The position numbers and the translations under genes were made by a program. A model generated the notes under the pieces. It was not told the origin of the DNA. It was given only the letters and a program-made list of their open reading frames with translations, and did no database searches. Source: Streptomyces carpinensis (GTDB lineage: Bacteria; Actinomycetota; Actinomycetes; Streptomycetales; Streptomycetaceae). Taken from it: a stretch of DNA of 36,285 bases. The stretch covers positions 405 through 36,689 of the forward strand of contig NZ_MUBM01000210.1 of the NCBI RefSeq assembly GCF_002154505.1, read 5' to 3'. This document shows, piece by piece, positions 1 through 7,904 of this stretch; position 1 is the first letter of the stretch, and every line of letters begins with the position of its first letter.

Positions 1-227
1 CTGCCCGCGGGCAGCACCTCGTAGCTCTTGCGCTGCCCCCGGGCCGGCTGCTCGGCCGGCAGGGCGCGGATCAGGCCGTCCGCCTCCAGTTTCCCCAGCT
101 CGCGGTAGATCTGCTGATGCGTCGCCGACCAGAAGTAGCCGATCGACTTGTCGAAGCGGCGCGTCAGCTCGAGCCCCGACGACGGCTTTTCGAGCAGGGC
201 GGTGAGGATCGCGTGCGGGAGTGACAT
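1..227 (-). CDS. PadR-family transcriptional regulator (3' part cut by window edge)
   Basis: The visible 75 residues begin MSLPHAILTALLEKPSSG, continue with LTRRFDKSIGYFWSATHQQIYREL and LEADGLIRA, and run off the left edge. This is the PadR winged-helix signature: the first helix, the GYFWSATHQQIYRELGKLE recognition region, then the wing. PadR proteins are dimeric repressors that often control a neighbouring detoxification or catabolic gene. The gene lies 41 bases downstream of fadH on the same strand, so the two probably share one transcript. The palindrome in front of fadH (2341-2354) is the obvious candidate operator, which would make this an autoregulated fadH-padR unit; that link is inference. 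The ATG at 227 is the first codon giving the canonical PadR N-terminus. The C-terminal dimerisation domain is not in the window. Confidence 0.85.
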   Translation of the reverse strand, partial: MSLPHAILTALLEKPSSGLELTRRFDKSIGYFWSATHQQIYRELGKLEADGLIRALPAEQPARGQRKSYEVLPAG

Positions 228-268
228 GGGGTCATCCTAGGGACGGCCGGCCCTGCCCCGACGACGCC

Positions 269-2284
269 CTACAGGGCCGCCGCCAGCTCCGTTCCCTGCT
301 TGATGGCGCGCTTGGCGTCCAGCTCGGCGGCCACGTCCGCGCCGCCGATGAGGTGCGCGCTGCACCCGGCGGCGACCAGCTCGTCGTACAGGTCGCGGCG
401 CGGCTCCTGCCCGGTGCACAGCACGACGGTGTCCACCTCCAGGACGGTGCCGGCGCCGTCCACGGTGATGTGCAGCCCGCTGTCGTCGATCCGGTCGTAG
501 CGCACGCCGGGGACCATGGTGACGCCGCGGTGCTTGAGCTCGGTGCGGTGGATCCAGCCGGTCGTCTTGCCGAGACCGGCACCGACCTTGGTGGTCCTGC
601 GCTGCAGCAGATGCACGGTGCGCGGCGGGGCGGGCCGCTCCGGCGCGGCGAGGCCGCCGGGAGCGCGGTAGTCGGTGTCGACACCCCAGGCGCGGAAGTA
701 CGCGGCGGGGTCCTCGCTCGTCTTGTCGCCGCCGTCGGTCAGGTACTCGGCGACGTCGAATCCGATGCCGCCGGCGCCGACGATCGCCACCCGGTCGCCG
801 ACGGGTGCGCCGTCGCGCAGCACGTCGAGGTAGCCGAGGACGCTCGGATGGTCCACGCCGGGGATCTCGGGTGTGCGCGGGGTGACGCCCGTGGCGACGA
901 CGACCTCGTCGTAGCCGGTGAGGTCGCCTGCGTTTACCCATGTGTTCAGCCGTACGTCCACGCCGTGCGCGTCGAGCTGGTGGCGGAAGTAGCGCAGGGT
1001 CTCGTCGAACTCCTGCTTGCCGGGGACGTTGCGGGCGACGTTCAGCTGGCCGCCGATCTCGTTCGCGGCGTCGAACAGGGTGACCGCGTGGCCGCGCTCG
1101 GCGGCGCTCACCGCGCAGGCCAGTCCTGCGGGACCGGCTCCGGCGACGGCGACCCGCTTGCGCCGCCGGGTCGGCGAGAGCACCAGCTCGGTCTCGTGGC
1201 AGGCGCGCGGGTTGACCAGGCAGGAGGTGATCTGCCCGCTGAAGGTGTGGTCGAGGCAGGCCTGGTTGCAGCCGATGCAGGTGTTGATGGCCTCGGGCCG
1301 GCCGGCGGCGGCCTTGGCCACGAAGTCGGGGTCGGCGAGCATCGGGCGGGCCATGGACACCATGTCTGCGCAGCCGTCGGCCAGCAACTGCTCGGCGAGC
1401 TCAGGGGTGTTGATGCGGTTGGTGGTGACGAGCGGCACCGAGACCGCGCCCATGAGCTTCTTCGTCACCCAGGTGTAGGCGCCACGCGGTACGGACGTGG
1501 CGATGGTGGGGATGCGGGCCTCGTGCCAGCCGATGCCGGTGTTGATGACGGTCGCGCCGGCGGCCTCGACGGCCTTGGCGAGACGGATCACCTCCTCCAG
1601 GGAGGAGCCGCCGGGTACCAGGTCCAGCATGGACAGCCGGTAGACGACGATGAAGTCCTCGCCGACCGCCTCGCGCACCCGGCGGACGATCTCGACGGGG
1701 AAGCGCATGCGGTTGTCGTAGGAGCCGCCCCAGCGGTCGGTGCGGTGGTTGGTCTGCGCGGCGGTGAACTCGTTGATGAGGTAGCCCTCGGAGCCCATGA
1801 TCTCGACGCCGTCGTAGCCGGCCTGCCGCGCGAGACGGGCGGTACGGGCGTAGTCGTCGATGGTCCGCTCGACGTCGGCGTCGGTGAGCTCGCGCGGGAC
1901 GAAGGGGCTGATGGGTGCCTGGAGCGGGCTGGGGGCGACCAGGTCGCGGTGGTAGGCGTAGCGGCCGAAGTGCAGGATCTGCAGGGCGATCCTGCCGCCC
2001 TCGCGGTGCACGGCGTCGGTGACGAGCCGATGCTGCCCGGCCTCCTCGTCGGTGGTGAGTTTCGCGCCGCCCTCGTACGGCCGGCCCTCGTCGTTGGGGG
2101 CGATGCCGCCGGTGACGATGAGTCCCACTCCCCCGCGGGCCCGTGCGGCGTAGAACTCCGCCATCCGCTCGAAGCCGCGCTCGGCCTCCTCCAGGCCGAT
2201 GTGCATGGAGCCCATGAGGACCCGGTTGGGCAGGGTGGTGAAGCCCAGGTCGAGCGGGCTCAGCAGGTGCGGGTAACGGCTCAT
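269..2284 (-). CDS. fadH: NADPH-dependent 2,4-dienoyl-CoA reductase (FadH type)
   Basis: 671 residues, essentially the length of E. coli FadH. The N-terminal half (about 1-370) is an Old-Yellow-Enzyme TIM barrel with FMN. Next comes a four-cysteine Fe-S cluster motif (CIGCNQAC, then a further Cys in TSCLVNPRAC). Last is an FAD/NADPH Rossmann half with VAVAGAGPAGLACAVSA and VAIVGAGGIGFDVAEYL. The family reduces 2,4-dienoyl-CoA to 3-enoyl-CoA so that unsaturated fatty acids can enter beta-oxidation. The open frame extends 15 codons further upstream, but the ATG at 2284 (MSRYPHLLSPL) has GGAGGG six bases upstream and starts where the family starts. A padR gene follows by 41 bases, and the promoter side carries a perfect 14-bp palindrome. 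Some actinomycete relatives act on other enals or dienones, so the exact substrate is uncertain. Confidence 0.93.
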   Translation of the reverse strand: MSRYPHLLSPLDLGFTTLPNRVLMGSMHIGLEEAERGFERMAEFYAARARGGVGLIVTGGIAPNDEGRPYEGGAKLTTDEEAGQHRLVTDAVHREGGRIALQILHFGRYAYHRDLVAPSPLQAPISPFVPRELTDADVERTIDDYARTARLARQAGYDGVEIMGSEGYLINEFTAAQTNHRTDRWGGSYDNRMRFPVEIVRRVREAVGEDFIVVYRLSMLDLVPGGSSLEEVIRLAKAVEAAGATVINTGIGWHEARIPTIATSVPRGAYTWVTKKLMGAVSVPLVTTNRINTPELAEQLLADGCADMVSMARPMLADPDFVAKAAAGRPEAINTCIGCNQACLDHTFSGQITSCLVNPRACHETELVLSPTRRRKRVAVAGAGPAGLACAVSAAERGHAVTLFDAANEIGGQLNVARNVPGKQEFDETLRYFRHQLDAHGVDVRLNTWVNAGDLTGYDEVVVATGVTPRTPEIPGVDHPSVLGYLDVLRDGAPVGDRVAIVGAGGIGFDVAEYLTDGGDKTSEDPAAYFRAWGVDTDYRAPGGLAAPERPAPPRTVHLLQRRTTKVGAGLGKTTGWIHRTELKHRGVTMVPGVRYDRIDDSGLHITVDGAGTVLEVDTVVLCTGQEPRRDLYDELVAAGCSAHLIGGADVAAELDAKRAIKQGTELAAAL

Positions 2285-2340
2285 CGGGCCCTCCGTACGC
2301 GGTGTCGTCACCGTAGTTGTAGAGGACACCGAGGGCTTTA

Positions 2341-2354
2341 TGCAACTAGTTGCA
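2341..2354. promoter_or_regulatory. Perfect 14-bp palindrome upstream of fadH, candidate PadR operator
   Basis: TGCAACTAGTTGCA is an exact palindrome 57 bases upstream of the fadH start codon. Flanking bases keep partial symmetry (T at -2, A at +2). A related half-site, TACAACTA on the minus strand, lies closer to the gene at about 2313-2320. Position and symmetry suit a dimeric repressor such as the PadR protein encoded downstream. The assignment to that protein is inference. Confidence 0.55.
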
Positions 2355-2508
2355 CAAAGGGAGGGCCGACAGGACCACCGGAGGGACGCGGCAGACCGGC
2401 GTCGGAGATCCGCGGGAGGTCCGCGGAAAGTCCGTGCCGGACGTGCGTCGTCACTCCGGTGGCCCTACGACCGCCGCCTTCCCGGTGGAGGTCCCGGCGG
2501 AGGCGGTC

Positions 2509-2528
2509 AGCCGCTCACGTCAGCGGCT
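2509..2528 (-). terminator. Short hairpin overlapping the stop codon of the 2520-2888 gene
   Basis: Seven-base arms AGCCGCT and AGCGGCT are separated by six bases. The TGA stop of the small gene falls at the loop/arm boundary. There is no T-run, as is usual in GC-rich actinomycetes, so function as a terminator is only plausible. The remainder of 2355-2508 shows no gene or repeat I can support. Confidence 0.35.
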
Positions 2529-2888
2529 CTCCAGGCGCACGTGCAGTTCGCGCTCCTGGTCGCCGGACGCCGTGCACAGGTCCTGGACGGTGAACAGGGA
2601 GTCCAGGGTGGTGCGGAACCGGTCGATCGCCCAGTAGCCGCCCTGCACGTCGGCCGTGACGGACGCCCCGAGGTGAGTGGGACCGCAGGTCCCGCGGGTC
2701 TCGGCCACGTCATAGGTGCCGAGCCACACCGTCGGGCGTACCTCGTGGAAGTCACGGGGCACGTCGTCCGCGCGCCGGTCGGACAGGAAGCAGGCGCGCA
2801 GGGCGTCGAACACGATCCGGGCGTCTTCCTTGCTACATCCGCTCAGCTCCACCGAGACGGATTCCGGGTGCTCGGGCTCACTGACCAT
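2520..2888 (-). CDS. Hypothetical protein, 122 aa
   Basis: I do not recognise a named family. The protein is acidic and soluble-looking, with no signal peptide or membrane segment. It begins MVSEPEHPESVSVELSGCSKEDARIVFDALRACF and has a helical stretch around residues 19-35, then a probable beta-rich C-terminal half (TVWLGTYDVAE, GASVTADVQGGYWAIDRF). The ATG at 2888 is preferred because GAGAGGAGC lies about eight bases upstream. The longer open frame would start at 3152 but has proline/arginine-rich, non-protein-like composition. The gene stands alone: fadH is downstream on the same strand after a 235-base gap, and the phosphatase gene diverges upstream. Confidence 0.7.
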   Translation of the reverse strand: MVSEPEHPESVSVELSGCSKEDARIVFDALRACFLSDRRADDVPRDFHEVRPTVWLGTYDVAETRGTCGPTHLGASVTADVQGGYWAIDRFRTTLDSLFTVQDLCTASGDQERELHVRLESR

Positions 2889-3211
2889 CGTGATCGCTCC
2901 TCTCGTGGCCGCGCTGCGGTACCGCACGGGGTTCCCCCGAAGTCGCACCCCATCCTCACGACTCAGCAAAGCACCACCTCCCAGGAGAGCACCACCGGCG
3001 GCACTCCACGTCACGCACATCCGGGCGGACATCCGGGAAATCCGGGCGCGGGCGGCCCTTCCGGCCGACTCGGCGGGACGGCCGCCCGGGTGTTGAGCGA
3101 TGGTGGAAAGAGGCGACGGACCCTCGGAGAGGTGAGTGTGGGCGCGGTACAACAGGGGGTGTCGGCATCGGGGGCGGCGGGCCGCGTGGACGGGCGAAGG
3201 CGGTGCGTGGG

Positions 3212-5314
3212 ATGACTGCAGCCGGGGCCGGGGCTACCTCGGCCGAGGGCGAAGAGCCGCTCGGCGGTCCCGTGCGGCCCAGCGGGCTGCTCGACGTGCT
3301 GGGCGTGGCCTCGGTGGTCCTTGACGCCCAGGGGCGCATCGTGCTGTGGAGCCCGCAGGCCGAGGAGCTCTTCGGCTATTCGGCGCAGGAGGCGCTCGGG
3401 CAGCTCGCCGCCCGGCTGATGGTCCACGAGGAGCACCTGGAGCTGGTGATCAAGCTCTTCGCCGACGTCCTGCGGACCGGCCGGGGCTGGGCGGGCGCCT
3501 TCCCCATACGGCACAAGGACGGCGGCACCCGCCTGGTGGAGTTCCGCAACATGCGGCTGCTGGACGACCGCGGAGACGTCTACGCGCTCGGGCTCGCCGC
3601 CGACCAGTCGACCGTGCGCAGGCTGGAGCGGGACGTGGCGCTGTCGGCGCGGATCGTCTCGCAGTCCCCGATCGGCCTCGCGGTCCTGGACACCCGGCTG
3701 CGGTACGTCTCGGTCAACCCGGCCCTGGAGCGCATCGACGGGGTTCCGGCGGAGGCGCACCTCGGGCGGACCATCCCCGAGGTGCTGCCGCAGGTGGACG
3801 CCGCCACGCTGGAGGCCGCGGCGCTTCAGGTGCTGAAGAGCGGCCGGCCCCTCGTCGACGTCTTCGCCGTCGGCCGGACCCCGGCCGATCCGGAGGAGGA
3901 CCACGCCTGGTCGGTATCGCTGTACCGGCTGGAGGACGCCGTCGGCGCGGTGCTGGGCGTGGCCGTGTCGATCGTGGACATCACCGAGCAGTACCGGGCC
4001 GGCATCGAGGCGGAGGCGGCGCGCCGGCGCCTGGCCCTGATCGCCGACGCCTCCAGCCGGATCGGCACCACCCTGGATCTGGACCGCACGGCCCGGGAGC
4101 TGGCCGACGTGGCCGTGCCCGAGTTGGCGGACGTGGCGGCCGTGGACCTGCTGGAGGCGGTCGTGGGGGGCAGGCGCAGCAGCCTGGGCCCCGCCGAGGC
4201 GGCGGTGATCCGCGCCCTTGCCGTCCGCGCGGACCACGCATCGGACGCCCTGGAGGCGGCCGACCCGCCGGGCCAGATCGCCCGTTACGGCCCCGAGCGC
4301 CTGGTCACCCAGTGCGTGCGCACCGGGCGTCCGGTGCTGGTGAAGCATGTGAAGGACGAGGACCTGGCCTCCATCGCCCGGTCCCCGGAGGCGGCCGTCC
4401 TGCTGGGCCGCGCGGGCGTGCACTCGTATCTGGCCGTGCCGCTGATCGCACGCGGCGAGGTGCTGGGCGCGCTGGACCTCAAACGCACCCGCAACCCCGA
4501 GCCCTTCAGCGAGGACGACGTCCTGCTCGCCCGGGAGCTGGCCGCGCGCGCGGCCGTGCAGATCGACAACGCCCGCTGGTACCAGAACGCCCGCGACACC
4601 GCCCTCACCCTCCAGCGCAGCCTGCTGCCCCGGCACCCCTCCGTCACCGGCGGGCTCGAGGTCGCCTCCCGCTACCAGCCGGCGGGCGCCACGATCGAGG
4701 TGGGCGGTGACTGGTTCGACGTGATCCCGCTGGAGGACGACAAGACCGCGCTCGTCGTCGGGGACGTCATGGGCAGCGGCATCAGCGCCGCCGCCACGAT
4801 GGGCCGGCTGCGCACCGCGACGAAGGCTCTGGCCTCGCTAGATCTGGACCCCGCGCGGATCCTGGAGCACCTGGACCGGATCACCGACGGCCTGGAGCAG
4901 GCCATCGCCACCTGCCTGTACGCCGTCCACGACCCGCATCTGCGGCAGTGCCGGATCGCCAACGCCGGGCATCTGCCCCCGGCCCGGGTCCGCCCGGGCC
5001 GTCCCCCGGAGCTGCTCGACCTGCCCACCGGGGTTCCGCTGGGCGTCGGGGGCGTGGCGTTCTCCACCACCACCGTGGGTCTGGAACCGGGTGACCAGTT
5101 GGTCCTGTACACCGACGGGCTCGTGGAGACCCGGCGGCATCCGCTGGACCAGCGTCTGGAGACGCTGCTGACCCTGCTCGGCGATCCCCGACGCCCCTTG
5201 GAGGAGCTCTGCGACATGCTGCTGCGCACGCTGCACCAGCCGGACAACCATGACGACGTGGCCCTGCTGGTGGCCCGCGCGCAGCCGCTCACGCGGGACG
5301 CCCCGACCGACTGA
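3212..5314 (+). CDS. PAS-PAS-GAF-PP2C (SpoIIE-type) serine/threonine phosphatase
   Basis: 700 residues from the ATG at 3212. An in-frame GTG at 3203 is possible, but its purine-rich site GAAGG would be only two bases away, against eleven for the ATG. Order: PAS at about 27-135 (VVLDAQGRIVLWSPQAEELFGYSAQEALG), a second PAS at about 148-260, GAF at about 272-452, and a PP2C/SpoIIE phosphatase from about 470. The phosphatase motifs are EVGGDWFDV (496-504, first metal-binding Asp), GDVMGSGISAA (517-527), NAGHLPP, YTDGLVE and the final DDVALLVA. Such proteins dephosphorylate anti-anti-sigma factors in response to signals sensed by PAS/GAF domains. Streptomyces carry dozens and the partner is not visible here. 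There is no RsbW-like or receiver domain. The last 14 codons form the first copy of the tandem repeat that continues past the stop. Confidence 0.93.
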   Translation: MTAAGAGATSAEGEEPLGGPVRPSGLLDVLGVASVVLDAQGRIVLWSPQAEELFGYSAQEALGQLAARLMVHEEHLELVIKLFADVLRTGRGWAGAFPIRHKDGGTRLVEFRNMRLLDDRGDVYALGLAADQSTVRRLERDVALSARIVSQSPIGLAVLDTRLRYVSVNPALERIDGVPAEAHLGRTIPEVLPQVDAATLEAAALQVLKSGRPLVDVFAVGRTPADPEEDHAWSVSLYRLEDAVGAVLGVAVSIVDITEQYRAGIEAEAARRRLALIADASSRIGTTLDLDRTARELADVAVPELADVAAVDLLEAVVGGRRSSLGPAEAAVIRALAVRADHASDALEAADPPGQIARYGPERLVTQCVRTGRPVLVKHVKDEDLASIARSPEAAVLLGRAGVHSYLAVPLIARGEVLGALDLKRTRNPEPFSEDDVLLARELAARAAVQIDNARWYQNARDTALTLQRSLLPRHPSVTGGLEVASRYQPAGATIEVGGDWFDVIPLEDDKTALVVGDVMGSGISAAATMGRLRTATKALASLDLDPARILEHLDRITDGLEQAIATCLYAVHDPHLRQCRIANAGHLPPARVRPGRPPELLDLPTGVPLGVGGVAFSTTTVGLEPGDQLVLYTDGLVETRRHPLDQRLETLLTLLGDPRRPLEELCDMLLRTLHQPDNHDDVALLVARAQPLTRDAPTD

Positions 5315-5604
5315 CGACGGGGCCGGACCCGCCCGCACGCAGGCGCTCACACGGGACACCCCCACCGGACTGACGACGGGGCCGGGCCCGCCCGCACACA
5401 ACCGCTCACACACACCGACCGACCGACAGGGCCGGACCCGCCCGCACACAGGCGCTCACACGGGACACCCCCACCGGACTGACGACGGGGCCGGGCCCGC
5501 CCGCACACAGCCGCTCGCGCAGAACCCACTCATCGCCAGACGGCGGAGGCCAGACCCGCCCGCACACAGCCGCTCACACAGCACACCCCGCACCGCCTGA
5601 CGGC
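5273..5604. repeat. Degenerate ~59-bp tandem repeat that starts inside the phosphatase gene
   Basis: Six copies can be aligned on the core GCTCAC, at about 5287, 5345, 5404, 5454, 5513 and 5572, so the spacings are 58, 59, 50, 59 and 59. Copies 2 (5342-5400) and 4 (5451-5509) are identical over 59 bases, and copy 3 has lost about nine bases. Copy 1 is the coding sequence for the C-terminal ARAQPLTRDAPTD plus the stop codon. The later copies carry the same CTGACGACGGGGCCGG context, so the array looks like repeated duplication of the gene's 3' end. There are no unique spacers, hence not a CRISPR. Confidence 0.85.
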
Positions 5605-5609
5605 CGGCC

Positions 5610-5651
5610 GGGTCTGCCCGATGCGCCCGGCGGGAATCGGCCCGCAGACCC
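5610..5651. terminator. Bidirectional terminator-like hairpin between convergent genes
   Basis: GGGTCTGC (5610-5617) pairs with GCAGACCC (5644-5651). Inside that, CCGAT (5618-5622) pairs with ATCGG (5636-5640), leaving a three-base bulge and a 13-base loop. It sits just before the 3' end of the convergent methyltransferase gene and after the repeat array. No T-tract is present. Confidence 0.55.
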
Positions 5652-5687
5652 CGGCGCGCCAACAGGCCCTGGGCGTGCCGACGGAGT

Positions 5688-6539
5688 CTAGGGCTGCGTG
5701 CCGATGACCACGTTCGCGTACAGCTCCTCGGAGACGGCCAGGCGCGGGCTCAGGCCGGCCCTGGTGAAAGCTTCCATGGCGGCCGGGGCCTGGCGTTCGC
5801 TCGTCTCGACGAGGAGACAGCCGCCGGGGGCCAGCCAGGCGGGGGCACCGTCCGTGACGCGGCGCAGCACGTCGAGGCCGTCGGCGCCGCCGTCGAGGGC
5901 GACCGGCGGTTCGTGATCGCGGGCCTCGGACGGGAGGAGCCCGACTTCTCCGGTCGGGACGTAGGGGACGTTGGCGGCGAGGACGTCGACACGGCCGCGC
6001 AGCCCGGCCGGCAGTGCCTCGAACAGGTCCCCGGAGTGCACCCGGCCCCCGAGGGACGCGATGTTGCGCCGGGCGCAGCGGACGGCGGCCGGGTCGATGT
6101 CGGCGGCGTGCAGTTCGACCGGGCCGAGCGCGGCGGCCAGCGCCGCGCCCACCGCGCCCGACCCGCAGCACAGGTCCACGACGACGCGGGCGTCCCCGGC
6201 CTGGGCGACGGCCTGCTCGACCAGGAACTCGGTGCGGCGCCGGGGCACGAAGACACCAGGTTCCACGAGGATGCGCAGACCGAAGAACTCGGCCCAGCCC
6301 AGGACCTGTTCCAGCGGCAGCCCGGCCACGCGCCGGTCCACCAGGGCGGCGAGCTCCTCCGGTGTGCGGGCGGCCGCGAGGATCAGCTCCGCCTCGTCCT
6401 CGGCGAACACACAGCCGGCCGTGCGCAGCGCGGCGACGACCGCGGCACGCGAGGCCGGCGAGGAGGACCGGGCGGCAGGGCCGGAGGGGAAGGAGGGAGA
6501 GGACGCAGAAGAGGAAGGAGAAGTGGGAAGTTCGGGCAT
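5688..6539 (-). CDS. PrmC/HemK-related N5-glutamine methyltransferase of unknown substrate
   Basis: 283 residues. A low-complexity Ser/Pro leader (1-30) is followed by a helical N-terminal domain with the PrmC-like LPLEQVLGWAEFFGLRILVEPGVFVPRRRTEFLVE segment. The class I SAM-binding motif is VVDLCCGSGAVG (120-131), and AADIDPAAV follows. True PrmC has NPPY, whose Asn and backbone hold the substrate glutamine; here the motif is NVPY (190-193). This matches the separate actinobacterial family described as putative protein-(glutamine-N5) methyltransferase rather than the release-factor enzyme itself. Length and fold are otherwise complete. The gene stands alone, convergent with the phosphatase and 174 bases from the next gene upstream. 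The ATG at 6539 is the only start before the leader; the true start could be slightly downstream, since no strong ribosome site is evident. Confidence 0.85.
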   Translation of the reverse strand: MPELPTSPSSSASSPSFPSGPAARSSSPASRAAVVAALRTAGCVFAEDEAELILAAARTPEELAALVDRRVAGLPLEQVLGWAEFFGLRILVEPGVFVPRRRTEFLVEQAVAQAGDARVVVDLCCGSGAVGAALAAALGPVELHAADIDPAAVRCARRNIASLGGRVHSGDLFEALPAGLRGRVDVLAANVPYVPTGEVGLLPSEARDHEPPVALDGGADGLDVLRRVTDGAPAWLAPGGCLLVETSERQAPAAMEAFTRAGLSPRLAVSEELYANVVIGTQP

Positions 6540-6666
6540 GGAGAGCCGAGACCTTTCGGGAGTCGAAGGGCGCTCCCCGCGGTCACCTATCGGCGGTGAT
6601 CCGCGCCGTCACGAGGAGAGAGCACCCGACCTGACACAGCGGTGATGGGTCTCACCTCCTCGGCTT

Positions 6667-6696
6667 CCTGCGGCCCGGACCGTCCGTGACCGCAGG
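6667..6696 (-). terminator. Hairpin downstream of the membrane-protein gene
   Basis: CCTGCGG (6667-6673) and CCGCAGG (6690-6696) are perfect arms, and the loop contains a further GGAC-C-GTCC mini-stem. It lies 18 bases past the stop of the gene ending at 6714 and upstream of the methyltransferase start at 6539. It is a plausible terminator separating the two same-strand genes. Confidence 0.45.
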
Positions 6697-6713
6697 TCAC
6701 CTTACCTCAACCT

Positions 6714-7823
6714 TCAGACAGCGACGGTCTCTTCGGCCTCCTCCTCGGCGGCTGCCCCGGCGGCCTGCCCGGCCTCCTTCGCGCGGAGCCCGTCCGGGCT
6801 CACGCGCTCCGTGACCGTGGTGGCCGCGTGCGCGCCGCCGGCCGCGTGTGCCACGTGACCCGCCGGTGTCCTCATCCTCTCGTAGCACGCGGCGCCCGCG
6901 GAGACCGCCAGGCCGATCAGCAGCCACACCACCAGCGTCCACACGTCGCGGCTCAGCCCTTCGCCGCCGAGGTACAGCAGGCTGCGGGCGCCCTCGACGA
7001 ACCCGGCACCGTTCCAGAAGGCGTGCAGGGTGCCGAAGAAGCCGTTCTGCAGCTCGGGCCGGAACAGGCCGCCGGAGCTGGTGAAGTTGAGCATCACGAA
7101 CAGCACCATCATCGTGAGCGTGGTCCACCGCTTCAGGAAGGTGTGCAGGCCCACGCCGATGAAGAGGATGCCCGCGGAGTAGAGCCAGGCCATGCCCCAG
7201 ACCCTCGCGAGATCGTGGTCCACGAGGTGGAAGACGGGCCCGGCGAGAGTTGCGCCGATGCCGCTGACCACGGCGGACACAGCCAGCGTGAGCAGGGCCC
7301 GGATCCGCATCGGCAGGGCGGCGCCGGCGGCACCGAGCGCGGCGACGGAGGCGTAGGAGCCGATGCTCACCGCGATCAGCAGGAAGAACAGGCCCTGGCC
7401 GGTCGGGTCGCCGGCGGCCGGCCTGGCCACGTCCGTCACCTTCAGCGGCACGCCCTCCTCGGCGGCCACGGGCGTGAAGACCTTCTCGACCGCTGTCGCG
7501 CCCGTGTCGGAGGCGGCACCGGCGACCACGAGCTCCGGCGCCCTGGCGCTCGGCACGTAGGCCCCGGTGATGTCCCGGGACTTCAGCAGGTCCACGGCCT
7601 GGGCCCGGGTCCCGACCGTGCGCACGTCGAGCCGGTCACCGGCCTCGTCCTTGAGCGTCTGGGCGAACACCTTCGCCTGCGGGCCCTGCCCGACGACCGC
7701 GACGGGCAGATGGTGCGGCTGAGGGGTCACGAACGCGCCCATGTACGCAAGCCCCATGCCCAGGCACATCAGCAGCGGGGTGATCAGGTGGGTGAGTACA
7801 TGGCGCAGCGCAGGCGACCTCAT
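6714..7823 (-). CDS. ABC-2/YhgE-Pip-like membrane protein (DUF3533-type)
   Basis: 369 residues from the ATG at 7823 with GGGAG seven bases upstream. There is one N-terminal membrane helix (about 12-31, ITPLLMCLGMGLAYMGAFV). A roughly 120-residue extracytoplasmic domain follows (PVAVVGQGPQAKVFAQTL ... ITGAYVPS). Five or so closely spaced helices come next (GLFFLLIAVSIGSYASVAALG, LLTLAVSAVVSGIGATLAGP, WLYSAGILFIGVGLHTF, MMVLFVMLNFTSSGG, VWTLVVWLLIGLAVSAGAA). The tail is Ala/Glu-rich. This is the layout of ABC-2-type/YhgE-Pip membrane proteins, which in actinomycetes are often controlled by a divergent MarR or TetR gene and linked to export of small toxic molecules. No ATPase is adjacent, so it may be stand-alone. 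The divergent MarR gene and two operators in the 81-base gap suggest substrate-inducible expression. The substrate is unknown. Confidence 0.75.
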   Translation of the reverse strand: MRSPALRHVLTHLITPLLMCLGMGLAYMGAFVTPQPHHLPVAVVGQGPQAKVFAQTLKDEAGDRLDVRTVGTRAQAVDLLKSRDITGAYVPSARAPELVVAGAASDTGATAVEKVFTPVAAEEGVPLKVTDVARPAAGDPTGQGLFFLLIAVSIGSYASVAALGAAGAALPMRIRALLTLAVSAVVSGIGATLAGPVFHLVDHDLARVWGMAWLYSAGILFIGVGLHTFLKRWTTLTMMVLFVMLNFTSSGGLFRPELQNGFFGTLHAFWNGAGFVEGARSLLYLGGEGLSRDVWTLVVWLLIGLAVSAGAACYERMRTPAGHVAHAAGGAHAATTVTERVSPDGLRAKEAGQAAGAAAEEEAEETVAV

Positions 7824-7842
7824 CGCTCCCGACCTCCAAATG

Positions 7843-7882
7843 GTTGGCATATACAACTTCGTTTGCAGTTGTACTATACAAC
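7843..7882. promoter_or_regulatory. Two MarR-type operator sites in the divergent promoter
   Basis: Two 15-bp sites of the form GTTGnn-N3-nnCAAC are present: GTTGGCATATACAAC (7843-7857) and GTTGTACTATACAAC (7868-7882). Their centres are 25 bases apart, and they also create an inverted pair TACAACT-N8-AGTTGTA (7852-7873). They fill the short gap between the membrane-protein start (7823) and the MarR start (7905), placing both promoters under the same protein. Binding by this MarR protein is inference. Confidence 0.7.
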
Positions 7883-7904
7883 CAGACCAGCCGGGAGGTG
7901 TTCC

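Noticed and set aside
221..2593. 790-residue plus-strand reading frame opposite fadH
   Set aside because: It lies antisense to an unmistakable FadH protein and has valine/glycine/arginine-rich low-complexity composition, typical of GC-rich shadow frames.
3011..4636. 541-residue minus-strand frame under the phosphatase gene
   Set aside because: Shadow of the PAS-GAF-PP2C gene with no domain motif.
5273..5604. Possible CRISPR array
   Set aside because: Units follow each other without unique spacers, repeats are degenerate and the first is coding; no cas genes.
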